Part shown: in pieces, positions 49,609 through 57,416 of the stretch
Position numbering within the stretch: position 1 is the stretch's first letter
How the letters are laid out: each line of letters opens with the position of its first letter
Assembly: GCF_009806555.1 (NCBI RefSeq)
Contig: NZ_VUOK01000058.1
Coordinates: 124,001 to 188,000, forward strand
Reading direction: 5' to 3'
DNA from: Methylobacterium sp. 2A
Lineage (GTDB): Bacteria; Pseudomonadota; Alphaproteobacteria; Rhizobiales; Beijerinckiaceae
DNA: 64,000 nucleotides
Notes under the pieces: model-generated
Seen by the model: the letters and a program-made list of their open reading frames with translations, nothing else
What the model was told of the DNA's origin: nothing
Database searches by the model: none
Translations under genes and position numbers: made by a program

Positions 49609-49902
49609 ATGGACCAGTGCCTTTCGCAGACCGCCGGCGCCCGGCCTCAATGGATCGTCCGTGCGGCGCAGGCGATCGTCGAGGCGGCCGCGGAGATCCG
49701 GACCGGGCTGTCACGTGCGGCGATGAATCGGCGCGTGCTGCATCGGCTTTCGACGCTGTCGGAGCGCGAGTTGAAGGATATCGGGCTCTCGCGTCAGGAC
49801 GTGGCGGATGCCTGCGGGCCGGGCGTCTCCGATGCCGTCGGCCTGTTGAACGGCCGCCGCGAGGAGCGCCGCAGCGCGCGGGGGTCGACATGGCGTTGGT
49901 GA
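49609..49902 (+). CDS. DUF1127-domain small protein
   Basis: The 97-residue product has the DUF1127 motif at about residues 42-68 (RRVLHRLSTLSERELKDIGL, then SRQDVADA) with an N-terminal helix and an Arg-rich tail. AGGAGGGGATC precedes the ATG. Such small Arg-rich proteins bind RNA or regulators and are linked to stress or phosphate and carbon responses in alphaproteobacteria. This one is longer than the common 45-residue form. It is divergent from the MocR gene. Confidence 0.8.
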   Translation: MDQCLSQTAGARPQWIVRAAQAIVEAAAEIRTGLSRAAMNRRVLHRLSTLSERELKDIGLSRQDVADACGPGVSDAVGLLNGRREERRSARGSTWRW

Positions 49903-50145
49903 GCGGGCCGGCGCCGCCCTGCGGTTGCCCGGACGAGGCGCAGGCCGCACGGGCTGCGCTGCTGGAGCGGCCGTCACTTCCGCACAAGCCAGGAGCCGCC
50001 TCACCCTCGCCGCAGAGGCACAGGGCGCACAGATTTGCCGGCCCCAGCAGCGATACACGAAGCGCTTGGTTGGCCGCCTTCCTGCGATCCGGCGGCAGCG
50101 CCTTCAGCCCACGGGCATAACCCGGCTCCCCCGTGATCCGGATGC
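49903..50145. other. Region after DUF1127, possible gene remnant
   Basis: On the minus strand a GTG at 50149 overlaps the stop of the decayed gene at 50146 (GTGA) and reads SIRITGEPGYARGLKALPPD and RKAANQALRVSLLGP before losing protein-like character. It may be the 5' part of a second broken gene in the same former operon. Confidence 0.3.
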
Positions 50146-50690
50146 TCACGCAGCAAGGTCGTCGAGGTACTGTCTCAGCGCCCCGGGATCATCGCATGCC
50201 GGGGCGCCTCGATCCCCGCTTGAGGCTGCAGCGCGAAGGACGCGCAGGACGAGGGCACAACCGAGCAGGCGCTCGACAATCCCCTTGTCGGTTGCGATCA
50301 GCGTATCACCGATGGTTCGGCAGACGGCTCCCAGCGATGGATCCATCTTGAAGAGCGCCGTCACGTCGCGCCGGATCCGCTTGGCGAGGCGTGCGCTCAG
50401 CAAAGCCCGGATATCCCCCTGGGCCTCGTAGTCCTCGATCAAGCGGTCGAGGATCGCCAAGGTCTCCGCGCTTTCCGGTGCGGCACGCCGGATCGCCTGG
50501 ATCTGTGCCTTGAAGGCATCGACCTGACGCGACCATGCGGCGACCTTCGCGCGCTAATCGTCGATCAGCCTCTGCGAGACACGCTGCGCCGCGCTGCCGA
50601 GCGGCGACAACCAAACCCGCTCCTGCACCGTACGGGCGGTAGCGGCGGCGTCAGGGTTTCCAGACTCGGCAGGATCGCGGGATCGACCAT
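50146..50690 (-). pseudogene. Frameshifted hypothetical gene beside tRNA-Asp
   Basis: Read from ATG at 50690 the protein begins MVDPAILPSLETLTP, then one shift of frame near 50640 gives TARTVQERVWLSPLGSAAQR and RLIDD. After an in-frame TAG at about 50554-50556 the same frame goes on: KVAAWSRQVDAFKAQIQAIR, LIEDYEAQGDIRALLSARLA, ALFKMDPSLGAV, ending at 50146. The continuous helical, protein-like character on both sides of the two lesions indicates a decayed gene of about 180 residues. Family not recognised. It lies directly beyond the 3' end of tRNA-Asp. Confidence 0.55.
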
Positions 50691-50769
50691 GTCCGCGCGG
50701 CATGAAGTCCGAGCGGCCCGGGCAAGCTGCCTGGAGCCTGCAGATCGCATTTGGGGAGATGCAGTGAAG

Positions 50770-50846
50770 TGGCGCGGGCGACGGGGCTCGAACCCGCGAC
50801 CTCCGGCGTGACAGGCCGGCACTCTAACCAACTGAGCTACGCCCGC
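50770..50846 (-). tRNA. tRNA-Asp (GTC anticodon)
   Basis: The 77-nt minus-strand cloverleaf has acceptor GCGGGCG paired with CGCCCGC, D-arm GCTCAGTTGGTTAGAGT, anticodon loop CTGTCAC giving GTC (Asp), T-arm GCGGG-TTCGAGC-CCCGT, discriminator G as expected for tRNA-Asp, and encoded CCA. Confidence 0.97.
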
Positions 50847-50892
50847 ACGGCGTGGTCGCCTCGAAGGGGCGTTTCGCCCGGCGACGGGGCGG

Positions 50893-50921
50893 GGTTTATG
50901 GGGCGCTCCCGGCCCTGTCAA
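50893..50921 (-). promoter_or_regulatory. Promoter of tRNA-Asp
   Basis: On the minus strand a consensus TTGACA (50916-50921) is 17 bases from TAAACC (50893-50898), about 47 bp before the tRNA. This is the clearest sigma-70 promoter in the window. Confidence 0.65.
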
Positions 50922-51050
50922 GCGCATCCGGCGCGGATTCGCACGGACCCCGACCCGGGGGGCTGCGCGCTTCCGTCGTGTTGCAGGCGCGCCGCGCGAT
51001 CCCATCTCTGGGGAGCGCTGACAGCGTGCTTTGTGCGTCGCGGCAAGCCA

Positions 51051-51079
51051 TTGTCACGGGCCGGCGGCTCGACTAAGCC
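51051..51079 (+). promoter_or_regulatory. Candidate nuo operon promoter
   Basis: TTGTCA (51051-51056) and TAAGCC (51074-51079) are 17 bases apart, 93 bp before nuoA. Both boxes are imperfect, so this is a suggestion only. Confidence 0.3.
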
Positions 51080-51172
51080 TCCGGCCGCGCGCATCCTGGC
51101 ATAAGAACAATTCCACGGGCGAATCCGGGTCAGCGTCGCACCGCGGTTTTCCTTGTCTCGCGAGGCCCTGGC

Positions 51173-51538
51173 ATGACCGGATTGTTGGCGGATTACCTGC
51201 CGCTCATCGTGTTCATCGGCGTGGCATTGTTCATCGCCACGGCGCTGCTGGTCGTGCCGTTCCTCGTCGCGTTCAAGAGCCCGGATCCGGAGAAGCTCTC
51301 GGCCTACGAGTGCGGGTTCAACGCCTTCGACGATGCCCGCATGAAGTTCGACGTGCGATTCTATCTCGTCGCGATCCTGTTCATCATCTTCGATCTTGAA
51401 GTCGCATTCCTGTTCCCCTGGGCGATCACCTTCGGGGATCTGGGCTGGTTCGGCTTCTGGTCGATGATCGTCTTCCTGGGCGTGCTGACCGTCGGCTTCG
51501 TCTACGAGTGGCGCAAGGGCGCCCTCGAGTGGGATTGA
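51173..51538 (+). CDS. nuoA: NADH-quinone oxidoreductase subunit A
   Basis: The 121-residue membrane subunit has three helices (LIVFIGVALFIATALLVVPF, FYLVAILFIIFDLEVAFLFP, FWSMIVFLGVLTVGFVYEW) and the conserved loop EKLSAYECGFNAFDDAR with its Cys. FDLEVAFLFPW is the family hallmark. It sits at the hinge of the membrane arm near the quinone site. First gene of the nuo operon. Confidence 0.97.
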   Translation: MTGLLADYLPLIVFIGVALFIATALLVVPFLVAFKSPDPEKLSAYECGFNAFDDARMKFDVRFYLVAILFIIFDLEVAFLFPWAITFGDLGWFGFWSMIVFLGVLTVGFVYEWRKGALEWD

Positions 51539-51579
51539 GCCCCGTCAGCCCCCGCCCGCACCGAACACCTGAGTCGCCG

Positions 51580-52167
51580 ATGGCCCTGATCACCGAAACC
51601 AACCGCGCCCCCGCGATCGCGCCCCAGCCGAAGGGGATCATCGATCCCAACACCGGCCGCCCGATCGGCGCGGACGATCCGACCTTCCTGTCGATCAGCG
51701 ACGAGCTGGCCGACCGGGGCTTCCTGCTCACCACCACGGACGAGCTGATCAACTGGGCCCGCACGGGCTCGCTGATGTGGATGACCTTCGGTCTCGCCTG
51801 CTGCGCGGTCGAGATGATGCAGATGTCGATGCCGCGCTACGATTGCGAGCGATTCGGCTTCGCGCCCCGCGGCTCGCCCCGCCAGTCCGACGTGATGATC
51901 GTCGCCGGCACGCTGACCAACAAGATGGCCCCGGCGCTCCGCAAGGTCTACGACCAGATGCCGGAGCCGCGCTACGTCATCTCGATGGGCTCCTGCGCCA
52001 ATGGCGGCGGCTACTACCACTATTCCTATTCGGTGGTGCGCGGCTGCGACCGAGTGGTGCCGGTGGACATCTACGTGCCCGGCTGCCCGCCCACCGCCGA
52101 GGCGCTGCTCTACGGCGTGCTGCTTCTCCAGAAGAAGATCCGCCGCACCGGCACGATCGAGCGCTGA
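51580..52167 (+). CDS. nuoB: NADH-quinone oxidoreductase subunit B
   Basis: The 195-residue subunit holds the terminal N2 [4Fe-4S] cluster: the adjacent pair in FGLACCAVEMMQM, then SMGSCANGGGYYHYSYSVV and VDIYVPGCPPTAEALLYG supply the four Cys. The ATG at 51580 has only a weak ribosome site; the N-terminus up to QPKGIIDPNTG is typical of alphaproteobacteria. Lies 41 bp after nuoA. Confidence 0.96.
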   Translation: MALITETNRAPAIAPQPKGIIDPNTGRPIGADDPTFLSISDELADRGFLLTTTDELINWARTGSLMWMTFGLACCAVEMMQMSMPRYDCERFGFAPRGSPRQSDVMIVAGTLTNKMAPALRKVYDQMPEPRYVISMGSCANGGGYYHYSYSVVRGCDRVVPVDIYVPGCPPTAEALLYGVLLLQKKIRRTGTIER

Positions 52168-52176
52168 GGGGCGGCC

Positions 52177-52824
52177 ATGACGAACGGCATCTCGATCCTC
52201 CCCCACACCCAGCCGGCCTACGGCGAGGACGCCGTCTCGGCGATGGCCGAGCGGGTCGTCGGCGCGCTCGGCCCGGCGGTGGTGGCGCACAAAATCGCGT
52301 TCGGCGAGCTGACGCTGGAGGTCCAGGCCTCCGACATCGTCTACGCGCTGACCTACCTGCGCGACGACCCGTCCTGCGCGTTCCGCAACTTCATCGACAT
52401 TTGCGGCGTGGACTACCCGCAGCGCGAGAAGCGCTTCGACGTGGTCTACCACCTGCTGTCCCTGCGCCATAACGTACGCATCCGCGTGAAGGTGCAGACC
52501 GACGAGGTGACGCCCGTCCCCTCGGTGATCGAGGTGTTTCCGGCCGCCAACTGGTACGAGCGCGAGACCTACGATCTCTACGGGATCCTGTTCTCGGGCC
52601 ATCCCGACCTGCGCCGCCTCCTGACCGATTACGGGTTCGAGGGGCATCCCCTGCGCAAGGACTTTCCGCTGACCGGCTTCGTCGAGGTCCGCTACGACCA
52701 GGATCAGGCGCGGGTCGTCTACGAGCCGGTGAAGCTGACGCAGGAATTCCGGAACTTCGATTTCCTCTCGCCCTGGGAAGGCACGGACTACGTGCTGCCG
52801 GGCGACGAGAAGAAGAGTGCATGA
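52177..52824 (+). CDS. nuoC: NADH-quinone oxidoreductase subunit C
   Basis: The 215-residue 30-kDa-type subunit of the peripheral arm shows VVYHLLSLRHNVRIRVKV and the signature ERETYDLYGILFSGHPDLRR with YGFEGHPLRKDFPLTG. Separate from nuoD, as usual in alphaproteobacteria. Its TGA is directly followed by the left arm of the inserted repeat-bounded cassette. Confidence 0.96.
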   Translation: MTNGISILPHTQPAYGEDAVSAMAERVVGALGPAVVAHKIAFGELTLEVQASDIVYALTYLRDDPSCAFRNFIDICGVDYPQREKRFDVVYHLLSLRHNVRIRVKVQTDEVTPVPSVIEVFPAANWYERETYDLYGILFSGHPDLRRLLTDYGFEGHPLRKDFPLTGFVEVRYDQDQARVVYEPVKLTQEFRNFDFLSPWEGTDYVLPGDEKKSA

Positions 52825-53302
52825 GAGCGAATAGTGAATAGCGAGTAGCGAATAGGGTACGGTCGTGGATCGGTCTGCGATCGCCTCCTATCGGGATTTG
52901 AAGGTTTGGCAGGACGCCATGGTGCTGGCTGAGGCATGTTACAGGGAGACGCGGGCGTTCCCGCGCGAGGAGATGTTCGGTCTGACCGCACCGATTCGCC
53001 GCGCCGCTACGTCGATCGCCGCCAACATAGCGGAAGGTCACGGGCGGGAGACCGGTGGCGCCTTCGTTCGATTCCTGCGCATCGCACAAGGCTCCCTGAA
53101 GGAGCTTGAGACACATATCATCCTGTCGAGCCGCCTCGGATTCGTCTCAGCAGCGGCAGCCGATTCGCTTCTCGGACGTGGTGAAGAGATCGGGAAGATG
53201 CTGCGCGCGCTGATCCGCGCGGTCCAGAAAAACGATGCGAGCCGAAAGGGGTAGACGATGAGCCCATATCCCTACTCGCTATTCGCTACTCCCTATTCGC
53301 TC
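52825..53302. mobile_element. Repeat-bounded four-helix-bundle cassette in the nuo operon
   Basis: A 478-bp segment between nuoC and nuoD has inverted 33-bp ends: 52825-52857 reads GAG then 7-bp units CGAATAG, TGAATAG, CGAGTAG, CGAATAG; 53270-53302 is the inverted counterpart with units CGAATAG, GGAGTAG, CGAATAG, CGAGTAG. Twenty-nine of 33 positions agree. The sole gene inside is a four-helix-bundle protein. The ends are AT-richer than the operon. No transposase and no clear target duplication are seen, so a non-autonomous mobile cassette is inferred. Confidence 0.6.
52865..53254 (+). CDS. Four-helix-bundle protein (S23/IVP-like)
   Basis: The 129-residue protein matches the family of proteins once found as intervening sequences in 23S rRNA genes: YRDLKVWQDAMVLAEACYRE, EEMFGLTAPIRRAATSIAAN, IAEGHGRETGGAFVRFLRIA and GSLKELETHIILS. 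These form four-helix bundles that oligomerise and bind nucleic acid; relatives act as Avd accessory factors of diversity-generating retroelements. GTG at 52865 is the start. It splits nuoC from nuoD, follows the same direction and is enclosed by inverted heptad repeats, so it is a recent guest rather than a nuo subunit. Confidence 0.85.
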   Translation: MDRSAIASYRDLKVWQDAMVLAEACYRETRAFPREEMFGLTAPIRRAATSIAANIAEGHGRETGGAFVRFLRIAQGSLKELETHIILSSRLGFVSAAAADSLLGRGEEIGKMLRALIRAVQKNDASRKG

Positions 53303-53319
53303 TCCGGCGGAGCCGGCCG

Positions 53320-54510
53320 ATGACCGAACACAACATCCGCAACTTCGCGATCAACTTCGGCCCGCAGCACCCGGCGGCGCACGGCGTGCTGCGCCTCGTG
53401 CTGGAACTGGACGGCGAGGTGGTCGAGCGGGTCGATCCGCATATCGGGCTGCTCCATCGCGGCACCGAGAAGCTGATCGAGTACAAGACCTACCTGCAGG
53501 CGACGCCCTATTTCGACCGGCTCGACTACGTGTCGCCGATGAATCAGGAGCACGCCTTCTGCCTGGCGATCGAGAAGCTCGCCGGGATCGAGGTGCCGCG
53601 CCGGGCCAAGCTGATTCGCACGCTCTATTGCGAGATCGGCCGGCTGCTGTCGCACCTGCTCAACGTCACCACGCAGGCGATGGATGTCGGCGCCCTCACG
53701 CCCCCGCTCTGGGGCTTCGAGGAGCGCGAGAAGCTGATGATCTTCTACGAGCGGGCCTCGGGCGCCCGGCTCCACGCCAACTATTTCCGGCCGGGCGGTG
53801 TCCATCAGGATCTGCCGCCGAAGCTGATCGACGACATCGACGCGTTCTGCGACCCGTTCCTGCAGGTCGTGCAGGATCTCGACGACCTCGTCATGGCGAA
53901 TCGGATCTTCAAGCAGCGCAACGTCGATATCGGCATCGTGTCGGTGGACGAGGCGATGCAGTGGGGCTTCTCCGGCGTGATGGTGCGCGGCTCCGGCATC
54001 CCGTGGGACCTGCGCAAGGCGCAGCCCTACGAGTGCTACGAGGAGATGGAATTCGACATCCCCGTGGGCAAGAACGGCGACACCTACGATCGCCAGGTGA
54101 TCCGGATGGAGGAGATGCGCCAGTCGGTGCGCATCATGAAGCAGTGCATCGCCAAGCTGCGCGAGCCCGCCGGCCAGGGGCCGATCGCCTCGATCGACGG
54201 CAAGTTCGCGCCGCCGCCGCGCCGGGAGATGAAGCGCTCGATGGAAGCGCTCATCCACCACTTCAAGCTCTACACCGAGGGTTTTCACGTGCCCGAGGGC
54301 GAGGTCTACGCCGCCGTGGAAGCGCCGAAGGGCGAGTTCGGCGTCTATCTCGTGTCCGACGGGACCAACAAGCCGTATCGCTGCAAGATCCGCGCGCCGG
54401 GCTTCGCGCATCTGCAGGCGATGGACTGGATGTGCCGCGGGCACCTTCTCGCCGACGTCTCCTGCGTGCTCGGCACGCTCGACATCGTGTTCGGCGAAGT
54501 GGATCGGTAA
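53320..54510 (+). CDS. nuoD: NADH-quinone oxidoreductase subunit D
   Basis: The 396-residue 49-kDa-type subunit forms the quinone pocket with nuoB. Visible are NFGPQHPAAHGVLRLVLEL, HIGLLHRGTEKLIEYKTYLQ, PYFDRLDYVSPM and the C-terminal VLGTLDIVFGEVDR. The His of GPQHPAAHG and the Tyr-bearing loop of the pocket are intact. A GGAG is just upstream of the ATG at 53320, within the final bases after the cassette. Confidence 0.97.
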   Translation: MTEHNIRNFAINFGPQHPAAHGVLRLVLELDGEVVERVDPHIGLLHRGTEKLIEYKTYLQATPYFDRLDYVSPMNQEHAFCLAIEKLAGIEVPRRAKLIRTLYCEIGRLLSHLLNVTTQAMDVGALTPPLWGFEEREKLMIFYERASGARLHANYFRPGGVHQDLPPKLIDDIDAFCDPFLQVVQDLDDLVMANRIFKQRNVDIGIVSVDEAMQWGFSGVMVRGSGIPWDLRKAQPYECYEEMEFDIPVGKNGDTYDRQVIRMEEMRQSVRIMKQCIAKLREPAGQGPIASIDGKFAPPPRREMKRSMEALIHHFKLYTEGFHVPEGEVYAAVEAPKGEFGVYLVSDGTNKPYRCKIRAPGFAHLQAMDWMCRGHLLADVSCVLGTLDIVFGEVDR

Positions 54511-54519
54511 GACAGAGCG

Positions 54520-55881
54520 ATGGCCAACCGCAGACTCGCCCCCGCCTCCGAGCAGCCCGAGAGCTTCGCGTTCTCACCCGAGAACGCCGCGTGGGCGAAG
54601 ACCCAGATCGCCAAGTACCCGGAGGGCCGTCAGGCCTCCGCGGTGATCTCGCTCCTGTGGAAGGCGCAGGAGCAGAACGGCGGCTGGCTGCCGCGCGCGG
54701 CGATCGAGGCGGTCGCGGCCGAACTCGGCATGCCGAACATCCGCGTGCTGGAGGTGGCGACCTTCTACACGATGTTCGCCCTGGAGCCGGTGGGCCGGTT
54801 CTGGATCCAGGTCTGCGGCACGGTGCCGTGCGATTCCTGCGGCGCACGCGGGCTGAAGGAGATGCTGCAGGACCGGCTCGGTCCGCCCGGCCACGTCTCG
54901 GCCGACGGCAACTTCTCCTGGCTCGAGGTCGAGTGCCTGGGTGCCTGCTGCAACGCGCCGATGGTGCAGATCAACCAGGATTATTATGAGGATCTGACGC
55001 CCGAATCGCTCGGGCAGCTCATGGACGACCTCGCCGCCGGCCGGCCCGTGAAGGTCGGCTCGCAGACCGGGCGCGTCTCCTCCGAGCCCCAGGGCGCCGT
55101 GAACACGCTCACCGACCCGACGCTCTTCGACGGCTCGCGGGTCGGCGCGTGGCGCAAGCGCTTCGAGGAGGCCGGGAAGACCGAGGCGCCGGCGGCCCAG
55201 ACCGGAGAGGCGGCGGCCGGCGCCCAGCAGGCGGCGACGAACCCGAAGCCGGCCCGGCCCGATGCCGGACGCCCGGTCGAGCGGACCGTGAGCGACGCGC
55301 CGGCCCAGCGCGCAGCTGATGGCGAGACGCCGGTCAAGCCCGAGGATCGCGCCGACGCGTCCGAGCGCGGCCGGTCCACCGCCAAGGCCGGCGGCGCCCG
55401 CCAGGGCGATGCTGACGTGCTCGATTCGCCGGCCAAGCGCGTGGCCGAGGGCGAGCCCACCGCGGGCGAGCAGGGGAAGCAGGATGGGCCGGACCGCGAT
55501 TCGGTCCCGCAGCAGCCCGAGGCCTCCGGCGCGAGCGACGCCGAGGTGGCCGCCGAGGCCGAGGAGGCCCGGGTCGCCGGGGCGCTGGCCGCCCTGCCGA
55601 AGGATGCGAGCCCGGAGCAGAAGGCTGACGCGGTCGGCACCCGGCCGCCGGGGCTCGACGCCGCCCGCGCCGGCCAGCCGGACGACCTGACCCGGATCAA
55701 GGGCGTCGGGCCGGGCAACAGCCAGCGCCTGAACGGGCTCGGCATCTACCATTTCGACCAGATCGCCGCCTGGACCCGCGACGAAATCACCTGGGTCGGC
55801 ACCTACCTCGCGTTCCCGGGTCGCATCGACCGGGAGGATTGGGTGGGGCAGGCCAAGGCCCTGTCGGCGCCGGCTCAGTGA
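54520..55881 (+). CDS. nuoE: NADH-quinone oxidoreductase subunit E with long C-terminal extension
   Basis: The first 180 residues are a normal 24-kDa subunit: VATFYTMFALEPVGRFWIQV, and the [2Fe-2S] ligands in CGTVPC and CLGACCNAPMVQIN. A low-complexity Ala/Glu/Pro-rich linker of about 190 residues then leads to a helix-hairpin-helix-like end (about residues 385-445: DDLTRIKGVGPGNSQRLNGL, GIYHFDQIAAWTRDEI). The usual protein is 160-250 residues. The HhH-like end resembles a domain seen in some Rhizobiales NuoE and in ribosomal-protein-like fusions; its role is unknown. Confidence 0.93.
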   Translation: MANRRLAPASEQPESFAFSPENAAWAKTQIAKYPEGRQASAVISLLWKAQEQNGGWLPRAAIEAVAAELGMPNIRVLEVATFYTMFALEPVGRFWIQVCGTVPCDSCGARGLKEMLQDRLGPPGHVSADGNFSWLEVECLGACCNAPMVQINQDYYEDLTPESLGQLMDDLAAGRPVKVGSQTGRVSSEPQGAVNTLTDPTLFDGSRVGAWRKRFEEAGKTEAPAAQTGEAAAGAQQAATNPKPARPDAGRPVERTVSDAPAQRAADGETPVKPEDRADASERGRSTAKAGGARQGDADVLDSPAKRVAEGEPTAGEQGKQDGPDRDSVPQQPEASGASDAEVAAEAEEARVAGALAALPKDASPEQKADAVGTRPPGLDAARAGQPDDLTRIKGVGPGNSQRLNGLGIYHFDQIAAWTRDEITWVGTYLAFPGRIDREDWVGQAKALSAPAQ

Positions 55882-55890
55882 GGACCTGAC

Positions 55891-57192
55891 ATGCTGTCGG
55901 ATCAGGATCGCATCTTCACCAACCTCTATGGGCTGCACTCCCCGGGCCTCGAAGCCGCGAAGAAGCGCGGCGCCTGGGACGGGACCAAGTTCCTGCTGGA
56001 GCAGGGCCGCGACTGGATCATCGACGAGATGAAGGCCTCGGGGCTGCGCGGCCGCGGCGGCGCGGGCTTCCCGACCGGCCTCAAGTGGTCGTTCATGCCC
56101 AAGAAGTCGGACGGGCGGCCGCATTACCTCGTGGTCAACGCCGACGAGTCGGAGCCAGGCACCTGCAAGGACCGGGAGATCATGCGGCACGACCCGCATC
56201 TCCTGATCGAGGGCTGCATGCTGGCCTGCTTCGCCATGGGCGCGCATGCCTGCTACATCTATATCCGCGGCGAGTACGTCGCCGAGAAGCACGCGCTCCA
56301 GAAAGCCGTGGATGAGGCCTACGCGGCCCGCCTCGTCGGCCAGTCGAACATCCACGACTACCCGTTCGACATCTACGTCCACCACGGCGCCGGCGCCTAT
56401 ATCTGCGGCGAGGAGACGGCCCTCATCGAAAGCCTGGAGGGCAAGAAGGGCATGCCGCGGCTGAAGCCGCCCTTCCCGGCCAATATGGGCCTCTACGGCT
56501 GTCCCACGACGGTCAACAACGTCGAGTCGATCGCGGTCGCCGGCACGATCCTGCGGCGGGGCGGCGCGTGGTTCGCGGGGCTCGGCGGCAAGAACAACAC
56601 CGGCACGAAGCTGTTCTGCGTCTCCGGCCACGTCAACAAGCCGTGCAACGTCGAGGAGGAGCTGGGCATCACCTTCCGCGAGCTCATCGACCGCCATTGC
56701 GGCGGCATGCGCGGCGGCTGGGACAATCTTTTGTGTTCCATCCCCGGCGGATCCTCGGTTCCCCTTGTTCCCGCGGAACAGATCATCGACGCCAAGATGG
56801 ATTTCGACACCCTGCGCGGCCTGGGCTCCGGCCTCGGCACGGCGGCGGTGATCGTGCTCGACAAGTCGACCGACATCGTCGCGGCGATCACGCGGATCTC
56901 GTACTTCTACAAGCACGAATCCTGCGGCCAGTGCACGCCCTGCCGCGAGGGCACCGGCTGGATGTGGCGGGTGATGCAGCGCATGACCGAGGGCCGCGCT
57001 CAGAAGCGCGAGATCGACATGCTGTTCGAGGTCACCAAGCAGATCGAGGGCCACACGATCTGCGCGCTGGGCGACGCGGCGGCGTGGCCGATCCAGGGCC
57101 TGATCAGGCATTTCCGGCCCGAGATCGAGAAGCGGATCGACCGCTACACCGCGAACCCGCACAGCGAGCCTGTGCCGATGGCCGCGGAGTGA
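55891..57192 (+). CDS. nuoF: NADH-quinone oxidoreductase subunit F
   Basis: The 433-residue 51-kDa subunit oxidises NADH. Visible are the NADH/FMN-binding GLRGRGGAGFPTGLKWSFMP, NADESEPGTCKDREIM, GAGAYICGEETALIESLEG and the N3 [4Fe-4S] ligands SCGQCTPCREG with a later Cys in TICALGDAAAWP. It begins 9 bp after nuoE. Confidence 0.97.
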   Translation: MLSDQDRIFTNLYGLHSPGLEAAKKRGAWDGTKFLLEQGRDWIIDEMKASGLRGRGGAGFPTGLKWSFMPKKSDGRPHYLVVNADESEPGTCKDREIMRHDPHLLIEGCMLACFAMGAHACYIYIRGEYVAEKHALQKAVDEAYAARLVGQSNIHDYPFDIYVHHGAGAYICGEETALIESLEGKKGMPRLKPPFPANMGLYGCPTTVNNVESIAVAGTILRRGGAWFAGLGGKNNTGTKLFCVSGHVNKPCNVEEELGITFRELIDRHCGGMRGGWDNLLCSIPGGSSVPLVPAEQIIDAKMDFDTLRGLGSGLGTAAVIVLDKSTDIVAAITRISYFYKHESCGQCTPCREGTGWMWRVMQRMTEGRAQKREIDMLFEVTKQIEGHTICALGDAAAWPIQGLIRHFRPEIEKRIDRYTANPHSEPVPMAAE

Positions 57193-57196
57193 TCCG

Positions 57197-57406
57197 ATGA
57201 CGAGCCAGCCTGACAACCTGATGCTCGTGTACCTGCGGCGGATCGACGGGAAGGTCGATCGCCTCGGCGATGATGTCCGTGAATTGAAGGGCCGAATGGC
57301 CGCGGTCGAAGAGAACTCGGCCGGCGTCCACCGGCGGATCGACAGGGTCGAGCTTCGCATCGAACGGATCGAGCACAGCCTCGATCTCGCCGACGCCCCG
57401 CACTGA
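57197..57406 (+). CDS. Small coiled-coil protein between nuoF and nuoG
   Basis: The 69-residue product is one long coiled coil with heptad-like spacing (LMLVYLRRIDGKVDRLGDDV, RELKGRMAAVEE, RIDRVELRIERIEHSLDLA). The gene starts 4 bp after nuoF and ends 10 bp before nuoG, so it is expressed with complex I. Not a known core subunit. It could be a supernumerary or assembly helper, or a free rider. Confidence 0.7.
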   Translation: MTSQPDNLMLVYLRRIDGKVDRLGDDVRELKGRMAAVEENSAGVHRRIDRVELRIERIEHSLDLADAPH

Positions 57407-57416
57407 GATTGCACCG

